A stretch of 64,000 nucleotides of DNA, taken from a virus. The notes beneath the pieces were generated by a model. It saw nothing but the letters and a program-made list of their open reading frames with translations. It was not told where the DNA came from and did no database searches. Shown piece after piece: positions 20,362 to 28,879 of the stretch (within the stretch, counting starts at the first letter, position 1; every line of letters starts with the position of its first letter). The stretch spans positions 1 through 64,000 of the IMG/VR virus record IMGVR_UViG_3300010354_000062, one strand, 5' to 3'. The translations under genes were made by a program, and so were the position numbers.

Positions 20362-20682
20362 ATGGCAACAGGAAGATTAGGCGTAGCGGATCTATCAGCA
20401 GCAACGGATACAACATTGTATACATGCCCTGCTAGTACATTCGCTGTAGTTACAGTGAGCATGTGCAACAGAGGCTCTACCTCAGCAACATTTAGACTAG
20501 CATTAGCTTCGTCTGGTACACCTGCTAATACAGAATATTTAGAGTTTGACGTGACAGTTAATCCTAAAAGTGTGTTAGAACGAACAGGTATTGTAATGGA
20601 CGCAGGCAAATTGATAGTTGTAAGATCAAGTGCAGCAAGTGTTTCGGCAGTTTGTTACGGTATTGAAACATCTACGGCTTGA
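20362..20682 (+). CDS. Small beta-rich fibre-associated protein (paralogue 3 of 3)
   Basis: A 106-residue relative of the proteins at 3143 and 6391. It has VTVSMCNRGS in the position of the early CN strand, then PKSVLERTGIVMDAGK, and a closing strand with VSAVCYGIETS. It follows the second giant fibre and has a late promoter of its own. A fibre accessory or decoration role is inferred from the repeated association. Confidence 0.7.
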   Translation: MATGRLGVADLSAATDTTLYTCPASTFAVVTVSMCNRGSTSATFRLALASSGTPANTEYLEFDVTVNPKSVLERTGIVMDAGKLIVVRSSAASVSAVCYGIETSTA

Positions 20683-20694
20683 TAGGAGCAAATA

Positions 20695-21654
20695 ATGGCT
20701 AGAAAAATTACAACAAGTCCAATGATGGATCAGCCTATTATGGGCAGTTTCAACATTGTGTCTAACACGTTGTCAACTTTAAGTACTAATGAATCTATGG
20801 TGCTTGATCCTAATGGATCCGGCATTGTAGAAAGCGATTCTCATATTGCAATTAGGAATCAACAGTCTTTAAGACTTCTTGAAGCCAGCGGTAACGGTAC
20901 AAACTATATTGCCATCCAGGCTGCTGCTAATATGACAGCCAATTACACAATAACTTGGCCTTCAGCAGTATCAGGGACAAACGGTTTCTTCCTGTCATCT
21001 GACACTTCGGGTAATTTAAGTTGGAGTTCAGCAGCAGGAGGTATTGCAGTATCAGATCCTGGTGCTAGTGCAACAGTACACTATCCATTCTTTGGAACTA
21101 ATGCTGGCTCTGTACCAACAACTTTTGGACCTAATGCAAGATCAAATTTATCTTTTGTACCTTCAACAGGTACATTGACAGCTACAATTTTTCAGGGTGC
21201 GCTGGACGGAAGTGCTTCCGGTGGCGGTACATTGACAATCCGCGGAACTTCTAGTGGTTCTAAAGCCACAGCGTCAGTGCTAATGACTGACGGTGTAGCA
21301 TCTTCAACAACTGCAACAGGTACTTTAGTTGTTACAGGCGGTGTTGGTATAAGTGGACAAATTACTGCTGCTACAATGGTAGAAACTTCTAGTATTGCAT
21401 TTAAAGAAAACGTAAATCCAATTACTGATGCACTCGACAAAATTATGATGTTAATGGGTGTGCAATATGATCGTAAAGACATGGACGCACATGAGGCAGG
21501 TTTGATTGCAGAAGATGTCTATAGAATTATTCCAGATGTTGTAAGTTTAGATCAGGACGGAAAACCATACGGAATTAAGTACACTAAACTAACTGCCTAT
21601 TTAGTTGAAGCTATTAAGACATTAAAGGTTGAAATTGACACACTTAAAGGTTGA
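20695..21654 (+). CDS. Tail fibre/spike with S74 intramolecular chaperone
   Basis: A 319-residue fibre protein. The C-terminal 88 residues match the peptidase S74 (endosialidase-type) intramolecular chaperone: SSIAFKENVNPITDALDKI starting near 232, then AGLIAEDV, IIPDVV and a final YLVEAIKTLKVEIDTLKG helix. In this family the domain assists trimer folding and then cuts itself off at a conserved serine; the serines at 232-233 are the candidates. The N-terminal part has low-complexity beta repeats (TGTLVVTGGVGISGQ). Its ribosome site is AGGAG. It is shorter than most S74 fibres, which suggests a short shaft or a modular tip. Confidence 0.88.
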   Translation: MARKITTSPMMDQPIMGSFNIVSNTLSTLSTNESMVLDPNGSGIVESDSHIAIRNQQSLRLLEASGNGTNYIAIQAAANMTANYTITWPSAVSGTNGFFLSSDTSGNLSWSSAAGGIAVSDPGASATVHYPFFGTNAGSVPTTFGPNARSNLSFVPSTGTLTATIFQGALDGSASGGGTLTIRGTSSGSKATASVLMTDGVASSTTATGTLVVTGGVGISGQITAATMVETSSIAFKENVNPITDALDKIMMLMGVQYDRKDMDAHEAGLIAEDVYRIIPDVVSLDQDGKPYGIKYTKLTAYLVEAIKTLKVEIDTLKG

Positions 21655-21660
21655 TATTTA

Positions 21661-22686
21661 ATGGCAACACTAAAAAATCTTACAATCAATGACACTGGAT
21701 TTTTAAGATTACCTTCGGGAACAACTGCTGAAAGACCAGGAAGCCCGTTAGCTGGAATGATAAGGTATAATACTACCTTAGCAGCTAACGAAGTTTATAA
21801 TGGTACCGAGTGGCAAACTGTACAAGAACAAACAGTTGGTTCTACTAGCACAGGTGGAGCTATTACCACAACCGGCGGATTTAGAATTCATACCTTTACC
21901 AGCGGAACAAATACATTTACTCCTACAAAAACAGGTGTAGTTGATGTACTAGTAGTTGCTGGTGGCGGTGGTGGTCACAGTATTAGCGGAGGCGGCGGCG
22001 CCGGCGGTTATATTTTTGTTTCTGGCGTGCCAGTTGTTGCAGGTACTGCTTATCCAGCCGTAATAGGTACCGGTGGTAATGGATGTTCAAGCCATAGTGC
22101 CAATGATGCACAGTCCGGTAACCCATCTACATTTGGTGGTAGTACTCCGGTGGCTATAGTATCAACTGGTGGTGGTAGAGGAGCTCATTATCCTCCAGGC
22201 GGTCAACCATCTGCTGGAGGCGGATCAGGTGGTGGTGGACCAGGATGGAATGGCGGACCGGAAACTATTCATGCTGGTGGTACTGGCACGGCAGGTCAAG
22301 GACATCCAGGGGGTGTTGGAGCACATTACAACGGCACACCAACTGGTACACACTACGGTGGTGGTGGCGGTGGCGGAGCCGGAACTATGGGTTACGGACG
22401 TTCAAATCGTAATCAACAAGGTCGTGGTGGAGAAGGAATGGCATCTAATATTGGCGGCAGCGTCACATGGCGAGCAGGTGGAGGTGGTGGTGGATATCAT
22501 AGTCCCAGCCACGGAGTGTCGACACTTGCAGGTAGAGGAAGTTTAGGTAACACATTACCAGGACAAAATGGTCAAGCAGGTGGTACAAATCTTGGTGGTG
22601 GTGGTGGTGGCGGACCATATAGTCCAGAACCACAGGGTGGCGGACCAGGCGGACCAGGTGTAGTTATAGTTAGGTATAGAGGTTAA
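21661..22686 (+). CDS. Glycine-rich adhesin 1 of 3
   Basis: A 341-residue protein, first of three tandem paralogues. Residues 1-60 carry an N-terminal MATLKNLTINDTGFLRL start and the module GTTAERP...GMIRYNTTLAANEVYNGTEW. Residues 70-115 form a beta sandwich strand set (FRIHTFTSGTNTFTPTK, VVDVLVVAGGGGG). The rest is dominated by glycine with GGGG, GPGG and GGHP blocks and ends in PGVVIVRYRG. This is the glycine-rich domain layout found in phage fibre adhesins, where polyglycine-II helices form the receptor-binding tip. It starts 6 nt after the S74 fibre gene. Confidence 0.85.
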   Translation: MATLKNLTINDTGFLRLPSGTTAERPGSPLAGMIRYNTTLAANEVYNGTEWQTVQEQTVGSTSTGGAITTTGGFRIHTFTSGTNTFTPTKTGVVDVLVVAGGGGGHSISGGGGAGGYIFVSGVPVVAGTAYPAVIGTGGNGCSSHSANDAQSGNPSTFGGSTPVAIVSTGGGRGAHYPPGGQPSAGGGSGGGGPGWNGGPETIHAGGTGTAGQGHPGGVGAHYNGTPTGTHYGGGGGGGAGTMGYGRSNRNQQGRGGEGMASNIGGSVTWRAGGGGGGYHSPSHGVSTLAGRGSLGNTLPGQNGQAGGTNLGGGGGGGPYSPEPQGGGPGGPGVVIVRYRG

Positions 22687-22688
22687 TA

Positions 22689-23777
22689 ATGGCAACTTTA
22701 AAAAATGTTACAGTCAACGACACTGGTTTTGTACAAGTAGCCTCTGGTACTACCGCACAAAGAACATCAGCTAATGGCGATCTAAGATACAACAGTGAAA
22801 CTAATGAAGTTGAACAATATGTCAATGGTGCATGGCGTACAGTTGACGAATCAATTAGTGCAAGTTCGGGCACAACCATTGCCACAGGCGGTACAATTAC
22901 TACCGCAGGTGGATATCGTATACACACATTTACAACTTCTGGAACATTTAATGCTCCCTATACAGGTAGAGCTGAAGTTTTAGTTGTTGCTGGAGGTGGC
23001 GGTGGTGCACCTATTGGAGGTGGTGGTGGCGCGGGCGGTTATGTATTCACAGCATCAGTTCCAGTTGCAGGCGGAACTAATTATACAGTTACACGTGGTA
23101 ATGGCGGCAGCGGTGGCTTCCACCATTATTCAGATGAAGGACAAGCTGGCGGTCCAAGTTCGTTTGTAGGACCAACAGTATCAATTACAGCTACAGGTGG
23201 CGGCAAAGGCGGTTTTTATGGTAGCGGGTCGCCAATTCCTGCAATGAGCGGAGGATCAGGCGGTGGTGGCCCAGGCGGCAACGGTTCTTCGGGCACAACA
23301 TACACATCATATCCAGGAGAACATCCTGGTGGCACCGGTGTAATAGGCCAAGGGCATCCAGGCGGATACGGCCACCATGGTACCGGTCCGGGATATCCAA
23401 ATCCTGGTTGTCAAGGTTCAGGTGCTACACACGCTGGAGGATCAGGTGGCGGCGCGGGATCAAGAGGTATTAGTAGATATTCTAATTGGGTACGTTGTCA
23501 CGGAGGCCAAGGACTTACAAATGCAGTAAGCGGTAGTGCAGTAATTTATGCAGCAGGCGGAGCAGGCGGCACACACGTAAATCCTTATTACGGACACAGT
23601 CCTGATCCAGGTGGTGCCGGCGATGGCACCGGTAATAGCGGAACACACGGCGGCGCGGTGGCTACGGCAGGAGGAGCTAATCGTGGTGGTGGTGGTGGTG
23701 GTGGCGCACACCCAGGCGGAGAAAATCCAGCAGGTGCCGGCGGAACTGGCGTAGTCGTAGTTAGATACAGGGTATAA
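22689..23777 (+). CDS. Glycine-rich adhesin 2 of 3
   Basis: A 362-residue paralogue of the flanking genes. It has the same MATLKNVTVNDTGF start, a GTTAQRTSANGDLRYNSETNEVE...W module that lacks the usual GSP loop, then YRIHTFTTSGTF and VLVVAGGGGG. The glycine region is rich in GGSGGG, GGPGG and GTG blocks and ends in GVVVVRYRV. It begins two bases after the previous stop. The conserved frame with diverged glycine loops fits a set of alternative or combined receptor-binding tips. Confidence 0.85.
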   Translation: MATLKNVTVNDTGFVQVASGTTAQRTSANGDLRYNSETNEVEQYVNGAWRTVDESISASSGTTIATGGTITTAGGYRIHTFTTSGTFNAPYTGRAEVLVVAGGGGGAPIGGGGGAGGYVFTASVPVAGGTNYTVTRGNGGSGGFHHYSDEGQAGGPSSFVGPTVSITATGGGKGGFYGSGSPIPAMSGGSGGGGPGGNGSSGTTYTSYPGEHPGGTGVIGQGHPGGYGHHGTGPGYPNPGCQGSGATHAGGSGGGAGSRGISRYSNWVRCHGGQGLTNAVSGSAVIYAAGGAGGTHVNPYYGHSPDPGGAGDGTGNSGTHGGAVATAGGANRGGGGGGGAHPGGENPAGAGGTGVVVVRYRV

Positions 23778-23779
23778 AA

Positions 23780-24976
23780 ATGGCAACACTTAAAAATTTA
23801 ACAGTAAACGACACAGGATTTATTAGATTACCACAGGGCACAACCGCTCAAAGACCTGGTTCGCCTGTAGCTGGTCAAATAAGATTTAATACTGATTATA
23901 GTAGAAACGAAGTCTATAATGGTTCAGCTTGGGTACTACTTGAGCACAGCGCATATGCTACGGGAGGCTCAGTGACTGCAAGTGGTGGTTATCGTATTCA
24001 TACTTTTACATCTGGCGCAACTACCTTTACTATGACCTATCCAGGAACTGTAGAAATTCTTGCAGTAGGGGCCGGTGGTGGTGGTGCCCAAATTGGTGGT
24101 GGTGGTGGCGCTGGTGGATTTATTTATGAATCTGGAACTAGTTTACCTGCTGGAAATTATACTGTCACTGTAGGCACTGGCGGAGATAGAGAAACACAAC
24201 ATAATGCTAATAATCAAAATCCTGGTAATCCTAGTAGTGTAGTTGGTCCAGGTATACCGCAAATGTATAATGCCATTGGTGGTGGTCGCGGTGCTTCTTA
24301 TACTTCTCAACACTCTGTGGTTAGATTATGTAATGGTGGCTCAGGTGGCGGCGGACCAGGCGGTCACAGCGGATCTGCAGGCGGTGAAGGTGGCTGGTGG
24401 CCACAGGCACCAGGCGGCCACGGAAATCAAGGTGCTGATCATCCGTGGTTAGCAGGCATGCCCAATGCTACTCTACAGGGAACACCAACTGGAAATAACA
24501 ACGACCATATTAGTATGGAAGGTAACGGTTATGGCAGCGGAATTATAGGTCAAGGACACCCTGGAGGATTTGGAGCTCACGGCGGTGGCTTTGGTTGGGC
24601 AGCAGGCAGTAACACTATTCACTGCGGTGGTGGTGGCGGCGGAGCAGGATCATCAGGTAAACCAACTTCAAGCGGCAACGAAATGGGAACAGGTGGCGCA
24701 GGACTAGCCAGCCAAATTACAGGTACATTAACAAGATATGCCGGCGGTGGTGGCGCAGGAACGCACGGCCCGGGTGGCTATGGACATTACGGACTCCAGG
24801 GTGCTCATGGAGGTGGCCTTAATTCTTTTGGTGGCGGTGAGGGCGGCACTGGTAGTGCAGCTGGACAAAATGGCGGCACAAACACCGGCGGCGGCGGCGG
24901 CGGCGGTTTCTGGGGTAATACGCAAAGCGGCTCGGGCGGCCCTGGATTAGTAGTTATTAGATATCGCGATCAATAA
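23780..24976 (+). CDS. Glycine-rich adhesin 3 of 3
   Basis: A 398-residue protein and the longest of the three. The N-terminal module reads RLPQGTTAQRPGSPVAGQIRFNT...NEVYNGSAW. It is followed by YRIHTFTSGATTF, then VEILAVGAGGGG and a glycine-rich region with extra His, Asn and Trp residues. It ends in GLVVIRYRDQ. It starts 2 nt after the previous gene, and its stop overlaps the next start by one base (TAATG). Three adjacent copies differing mainly in the glycine region suggest gene duplication followed by receptor-driven divergence. Confidence 0.85.
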   Translation: MATLKNLTVNDTGFIRLPQGTTAQRPGSPVAGQIRFNTDYSRNEVYNGSAWVLLEHSAYATGGSVTASGGYRIHTFTSGATTFTMTYPGTVEILAVGAGGGGAQIGGGGGAGGFIYESGTSLPAGNYTVTVGTGGDRETQHNANNQNPGNPSSVVGPGIPQMYNAIGGGRGASYTSQHSVVRLCNGGSGGGGPGGHSGSAGGEGGWWPQAPGGHGNQGADHPWLAGMPNATLQGTPTGNNNDHISMEGNGYGSGIIGQGHPGGFGAHGGGFGWAAGSNTIHCGGGGGGAGSSGKPTSSGNEMGTGGAGLASQITGTLTRYAGGGGAGTHGPGGYGHYGLQGAHGGGLNSFGGGEGGTGSAAGQNGGTNTGGGGGGGFWGNTQSGSGGPGLVVIRYRDQ

Positions 24977-25404
24977 TGCCTCAATTTAAAACAACACAAA
25001 ATATTCTCAAAGACTTTGGAGACGAAGTCTGGCACGATAATAATATGGACTCGGACAAAATTGTCCTACCACCAAGTCCAGATTGGAGCTACGATCGTGT
25101 GATGAACTTTGAAGACGTAGAAATTTGGGAAGTGCTTATAGAACGAGGTGGTGGTGTAGCTCTTTATGCAGCTTGGTGTCCCTACGCAGAATATTATATT
25201 ATAAGGCACAATTGGGGCGAAGATCTTGAAGCATTCTATGGTAGATTCGTACAGCCTCAAGTATTAGAAAGATTGGAACAACTGAAAATCCCACATAACA
25301 AAGATGCACATCTACGTTTTATGGATAAATTCAATGACAAAAACTACGGTGATATCAATAACGGTAGTTCACTTTACAGGTCTGGTGCTATTCAAAGTTT
25401 TTAA
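24976..25404 (+). CDS. Hypothetical protein at end of adhesin block
   Basis: A 142-residue acidic protein that I do not recognise. It contains WEVLIERGGGVALYAAWCPYAEYY in its middle and a C-terminal NGSSLYRSGAIQSF. It has no signal peptide or membrane helix. It is translationally coupled to the last glycine-rich adhesin (TAATG overlap) and ends 7 nt before the first 2OG-oxygenase-like gene. It could be a fibre-assembly protein or belong to the accessory island; the sequence does not decide. Confidence 0.7.
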   Translation: MPQFKTTQNILKDFGDEVWHDNNMDSDKIVLPPSPDWSYDRVMNFEDVEIWEVLIERGGGVALYAAWCPYAEYYIIRHNWGEDLEAFYGRFVQPQVLERLEQLKIPHNKDAHLRFMDKFNDKNYGDINNGSSLYRSGAIQSF

Positions 25405-25407
25405 ATA
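25400..25407 (+). promoter_or_regulatory. Late-promoter-like box TTTAAATA, 4 nt before ATG
   Basis: The box overlaps the stop of the preceding gene and lies 4 nt before the ATG at 25412, with no Shine-Dalgarno sequence. This is close to the 5-nt geometry of the leaderless class. Confidence 0.45.
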
Positions 25408-25411
25408 ATAG

Positions 25412-25990
25412 ATGCTTATTGAAAATATTTTTTCAAGTTTTCTAGCTTCAACATATATTCAACCAACAACCGAACTAATTGATTACGCCCTGTCAACGGT
25501 TAGCAACGATCAAAACAGTAGAAAGGACAAGGTAAATCAATCTAATTTTTTAGATTTAAGTGTTCCCCCCATTAAAGAAATAACAGATCAAGTACAAAGG
25601 CATTTCAACGATATTCATCTTAAGATTGGATTAGCCAAAACACATAGCCAAATAGTAAGCGAAGCATGGTTTAACATTGGAAACAATTTAAATATAGATT
25701 CGCCCCATTGTCATCCAGGAAGAGTGTTTTCGGCGGTATATTATCTCGCAACACATGATTACTGCGGAGATTTAATTTTTATAAACCCTAACGATAGTTT
25801 AGTGCATACTATTCATCCAACATTCGTTAAAAGCTATAATTGTTTTAATTCACATAATTTTAAAATTTGTCCTAGAACAGGGCTATTAGTTATTTTTCCT
25901 TCATACTTACAACACTATGTACGTCTTAATAGTGGTGGCGAAAGGATTTCTTTAGCATTTAATTCACAAATTACTGAAAAATGCCTCTAA
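25412..25990 (+). CDS. 2OG-Fe(II) oxygenase-like protein (TIGR02466-type)
   Basis: A 192-residue protein with a double-stranded beta-helix (DSBH) oxygenase pattern. It has PHCHPGRVFSAVYYL (H99, H101), then CGDLIFINP, then GLLVIFPSYLQHYV (distal H168) and an ERISLAFN strand (R178 as 2OG-anchoring candidate). This matches the putative 2OG-Fe(II) oxygenase family with the HxHP...SGVYYL...FPS..H...RIS.N signature. The first metal motif is HxH rather than HxD/E, so the acidic ligand is uncertain. It is the first plus-strand gene of the island, convergent with the minus-strand operon. The substrate is unknown. Confidence 0.78.
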   Translation: MLIENIFSSFLASTYIQPTTELIDYALSTVSNDQNSRKDKVNQSNFLDLSVPPIKEITDQVQRHFNDIHLKIGLAKTHSQIVSEAWFNIGNNLNIDSPHCHPGRVFSAVYYLATHDYCGDLIFINPNDSLVHTIHPTFVKSYNCFNSHNFKICPRTGLLVIFPSYLQHYVRLNSGGERISLAFNSQITEKCL

Positions 25991-26529
25991 TAAAAACCAA
26001 TCCTTATAATATCTATATTTTTGAACTTGATGCTATACCTAATGATACGCATCAAGAAATATATACATTAATTACTCAAGAATTTTACAAAAGCCTATTT
26101 GGATATTACGGCGGCCGTAATGTATGTTTAGACTACATTGATAATTTAATCGTCAAGCAATTTACTCATCAGCTCTATGATATTTTTTTAGAGTGCTCTA
26201 ACCAAATATTTGGAGAATTACAATTATTAGAAAACAATAATAGATCAAGTTGGGCTAATTTATCAAACGAAAATTACTATCTAGCCAACATACATAATCA
26301 TGAAAAAACAGCCACTATCAACGGAGTTTACTATTTTAATATGCTAGAAAATTATGGAGGTGAATTAGATTTTTACGATTTTGAAAAAAAAATAATACAT
26401 TCTATTATACCAAAACAAAATCAATTAATCATATTTCCAGGATCGTTATATCACAAAAATAGATTTTGTCATAGCGAACGTTTTAGAATTTCTATCAATA
26501 TAGAAATTTTGTGCGACAAAATTTTTTAA
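25981..26529 (+). CDS. Divergent 2OG-Fe(II) oxygenase-like protein
   Basis: A 182-residue protein overlapping the previous gene by 10 nt. It keeps the same fold pattern in weaker form: IHNHEKTATINGVYYFN (H105, H107), GGELDFYDF, then LIIFPGSLYHKN (H158) and ERFRISINIE (R169 candidate). It is the most divergent of the island's oxygenase-like proteins and could be inactive or a fold-only relative. Its stop overlaps the stop of the convergent minus-strand operon, leaving no room for a terminator. Confidence 0.65.
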   Translation: MPLIKTNPYNIYIFELDAIPNDTHQEIYTLITQEFYKSLFGYYGGRNVCLDYIDNLIVKQFTHQLYDIFLECSNQIFGELQLLENNNRSSWANLSNENYYLANIHNHEKTATINGVYYFNMLENYGGELDFYDFEKKIIHSIIPKQNQLIIFPGSLYHKNRFCHSERFRISINIEILCDKIF

Positions 26530-27119
26530 AAAAATTGCGTGTTAAAACTAATTGAAATTCTATCTTGATTTGTTAAATTTGTAGTTACTGAATGTTCTAA
26601 CCAACTAGGAAATATCAGCAACATACCTGTCTTTGGCTTGTAAGAAATAGTTGCACTATTGACTGCATTCCAATTTTCCACAATATATGGTGGTATATAA
26701 TTTAACATATAGTTTTCTCTATGAAAAATTATATCGCCACATATACCTTCCGGAACTTGAACATAATAAACTCCACTAAACAAGCTTCTTGGATGAGTAT
26801 GTTTAAGATTGTAACTGTATTTGTCGTTTACATTTATCCAAGAACTTTGTATAGATGTTACACAAGTTGATCTAAATCCCATAGATTTATGTACTTTTTG
26901 TAATTCTAAATTAATCAAATTTGTCAACTCAGTGTAAGATTCGTCTTTGTCAAAATCAAAACATTGCCATCCGCCTTGATACAAATTTTTTTGATGGCCA
27001 TCATTGGTCGCTTTTAATTTTTTTACGAATTCAATTAACGATTGATTATTTGCTTTAGGTAAACTAGTTTCCCATATGCAGTTAGAAAACCAAATTGTTT
27101 TTTCAAGGGGTCGCATCAA
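26526..27119 (-). CDS. 2OG-Fe(II) oxygenase-like protein (TIGR02466-type), last gene of operon
   Basis: A 197-residue protein with LKHTHPRSLFSGVYYVQVPEG (H107, H109), CGDIIFHREN, GMLLIFPSWLEHSV (H176) and QDRISISFN (R187). It is a close paralogue of the next gene upstream (27116-27700), sharing GGWQC, HPRSLFSGVYY and FPSW.EHSV. The overlap ATGA-type junction shows translational coupling. It is the promoter-distal end of the 9.7-kb minus-strand operon. The pair clearly arose by duplication; retention of the ligand residues in both suggests both are active. Confidence 0.8.
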   Translation of the reverse strand: MMRPLEKTIWFSNCIWETSLPKANNQSLIEFVKKLKATNDGHQKNLYQGGWQCFDFDKDESYTELTNLINLELQKVHKSMGFRSTCVTSIQSSWINVNDKYSYNLKHTHPRSLFSGVYYVQVPEGICGDIIFHRENYMLNYIPPYIVENWNAVNSATISYKPKTGMLLIFPSWLEHSVTTNLTNQDRISISFNTQFF

Positions 27120-27700
27120 AAATTGTAATTAGTATTGAAAGCAATTGAAATGCGATCCTGGTTGGTAAAATTAGGACTTACAGAATGTTCAAACCAACTT
27201 GGAAAAATTAATAACATACCTGTTTGAATTTTGTAAGTTGCTGTACCGCTGGTTAAATCATTCCATTCTTCAACAATATAATCAGGAATATAACTTAATG
27301 GCAGATTATCTCTATGGAAAATTATATCGCCACAATCTCCTTCAGGTACACAGGCATAATAGACACCACTAAACAAGCTTCTTGGATGTAGGTGTTTTAA
27401 ATTAAAACTCTGTGGAGGATTTATATTAATCCACGACCCTTCTATGTAAGATGGAAAGTTTTCCTTTAACCCCATAGACAAATGAACATCCATAACTAAA
27501 TTATTACATACATTAATTAGATTCAAATAAGCCTGATTTGGGTTCTCAATATCGTAACATTGCCAACCTCCTCGATTTGACTTTGTTGTACCTGGCTTAT
27601 TTGCCTTTAAATTATAGGCATACTCAATTATAGCCTCATTATCTATGTTATCTAATACAGTTTCCCATACAGGTGTTCCAAACCATTTATTTGCTATCAT
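27116..27700 (-). CDS. 2OG-Fe(II) oxygenase-like protein (TIGR02466-type)
   Basis: A 194-residue paralogue of the downstream gene. It has LKHLHPRSLFSGVYYACVPEG (H103, H105), CGDIIFHRDN, GMLLIFPSWFEHSV (H172) and QDRISIAFN (R183). The N-terminal GTPVWET resembles the start of other members of this family. It ends 4 nt inside the next gene and starts 4 nt after the stop of the previous one. Hydroxylation or a related oxidative step is expected from the family; the substrate is not indicated. Confidence 0.8.
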   Translation of the reverse strand: MIANKWFGTPVWETVLDNIDNEAIIEYAYNLKANKPGTTKSNRGGWQCYDIENPNQAYLNLINVCNNLVMDVHLSMGLKENFPSYIEGSWININPPQSFNLKHLHPRSLFSGVYYACVPEGDCGDIIFHRDNLPLSYIPDYIVEEWNDLTSGTATYKIQTGMLLIFPSWFEHSVSPNFTNQDRISIAFNTNYNF

Positions 27701-27704
27701 ATTT

Positions 27705-28292
27705 TTAATTAAAATTAAAGTTTATCGTAATCCTTGTATTAGTGTTTATAGGATTACTACCCGAATGATATTGAAATCCGTCAATATGTAATAAGGTATT
27801 TGCCACAGGTTTTATTCTTTGTTTAATTGGTAAAGACATTGATGAATTTTTTTGATAATCGTCACCCTTACTGTACATTTTATCAAATATTACGGTATCT
27901 CCGTCGCTGTCATTAAGATAATATATAAGTGTTTGATGCTCTTTGAATCCGTCGATGTGAGCTCCGTTATACATTTCTGGTTTATTGCCTATAACAGGCA
28001 CTTGAAGATTTATTTTTATTCTTAAAAAGTTATTAATTTTTATATTTGCTTGATGCTGAAAGTTTTCAACAATTGGACCCATTAAAGAAATAAGTTCAGA
28101 TACTTTGCCCCTTTCAGTGTCCCATACTGTGTGAGTAAAGCCAAAACTTGGAAAGGCCTTAGCATCTTTGGTATGACCGTTAAAATTCAAAAAAGCAATA
28201 TCGGGCTGGTAATACCAAGGAAAATCAACTCCAGTAATTACTTGATATAATTTATTATAGTTGTTTTCAGTTAATATTTTTTCGTAAATCAT
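27705..28292 (-). CDS. 2OG-Fe(II) oxygenase, HxD...H type
   Basis: A 195-residue protein with a full canonical facial triad: NGAHIDGF (H112, D114), a YYLNDSDGDTVIF strand, then LHIDGFQYHSGS (H176) and NTRITINFN (R187 for 2OG). The YLNDSDGDT signature is shared with the genes at 28289, 31693 and 36306, defining a second oxygenase subfamily within the island. It overlaps the upstream gene by 4 nt. This is a prolyl-4-hydroxylase-like fold; the product or protein acted on is unknown. Confidence 0.85.
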   Translation of the reverse strand: MIYEKILTENNYNKLYQVITGVDFPWYYQPDIAFLNFNGHTKDAKAFPSFGFTHTVWDTERGKVSELISLMGPIVENFQHQANIKINNFLRIKINLQVPVIGNKPEMYNGAHIDGFKEHQTLIYYLNDSDGDTVIFDKMYSKGDDYQKNSSMSLPIKQRIKPVANTLLHIDGFQYHSGSNPINTNTRITINFNFN

Positions 28293-28879
28293 ACAAAATT
28301 AAAATTAATTACATATCTGTGTTGCGATACACTTGGATTACTACTTGCATGATACCTAAAGCAGTCAAAAAATACTCCTGTGCCTTTTTTAGGAGATACT
28401 TTATCAGCAATAGTAAAAGTGTCAGGAATAGTATTAAAATCGTCATACTCATTAAACAAAAAAGTATCGCCGTCTGCATCATTTATGTAATATACAAACG
28501 CTTTCTCTCCGCTCCCACGATCTGAATGCGGAAAATTATAGTTAAATTCTTTGAACGTCTTATCTCTTAATAGTAAATTAATTTTAATTCTAGTAATCTT
28601 ATTAATTGTAATCCCTGCATTTTCAGCAAAAATATAAAGCACTGGATATATAAATCCGTGAAGATTAGAAACAATGTGTCCTTCATCTAAAACACTATGA
28701 GTAAATTGGCCGTTTTCTATTATATTAGAATTTTTAGATAATTTTAAATAATGTTCTAAAAACGGATCCGTGTCTGCGTAAGAAGTATTTGGAGCATAGT
28801 AATAGGGAATTTCTGTAACTATCTTTTCTAAATCATCTTCATATTTTTTAGGGAGACATTTATCTAATTTAACAATCAT
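28289..28879 (-). CDS. 2OG-Fe(II) oxygenase, HxD...H type
   Basis: A 196-residue protein with NFPHSDRG (H118, D120), YYINDADGDTFLF, FFDCFRYHASS (H177) and QHRYVINFN (R188). It belongs to the same subfamily as 27705-28292. Its ATG overlaps the halogenase stop (ATGA at 28876-28879), so it is translated directly after the halogenase. That tight coupling suggests the two act on a shared substrate or pathway. Confidence 0.84.
   Translation of the reverse strand: MIVKLDKCLPKKYEDDLEKIVTEIPYYYAPNTSYADTDPFLEHYLKLSKNSNIIENGQFTHSVLDEGHIVSNLHGFIYPVLYIFAENAGITINKITRIKINLLLRDKTFKEFNYNFPHSDRGSGEKAFVYYINDADGDTFLFNEYDDFNTIPDTFTIADKVSPKKGTGVFFDCFRYHASSNPSVSQHRYVINFNFV

Noticed and set aside
21192-24950. Long frames in other phases of the glycine-rich genes
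   Set aside because: They are low-complexity shadows caused by GGN codon runs.
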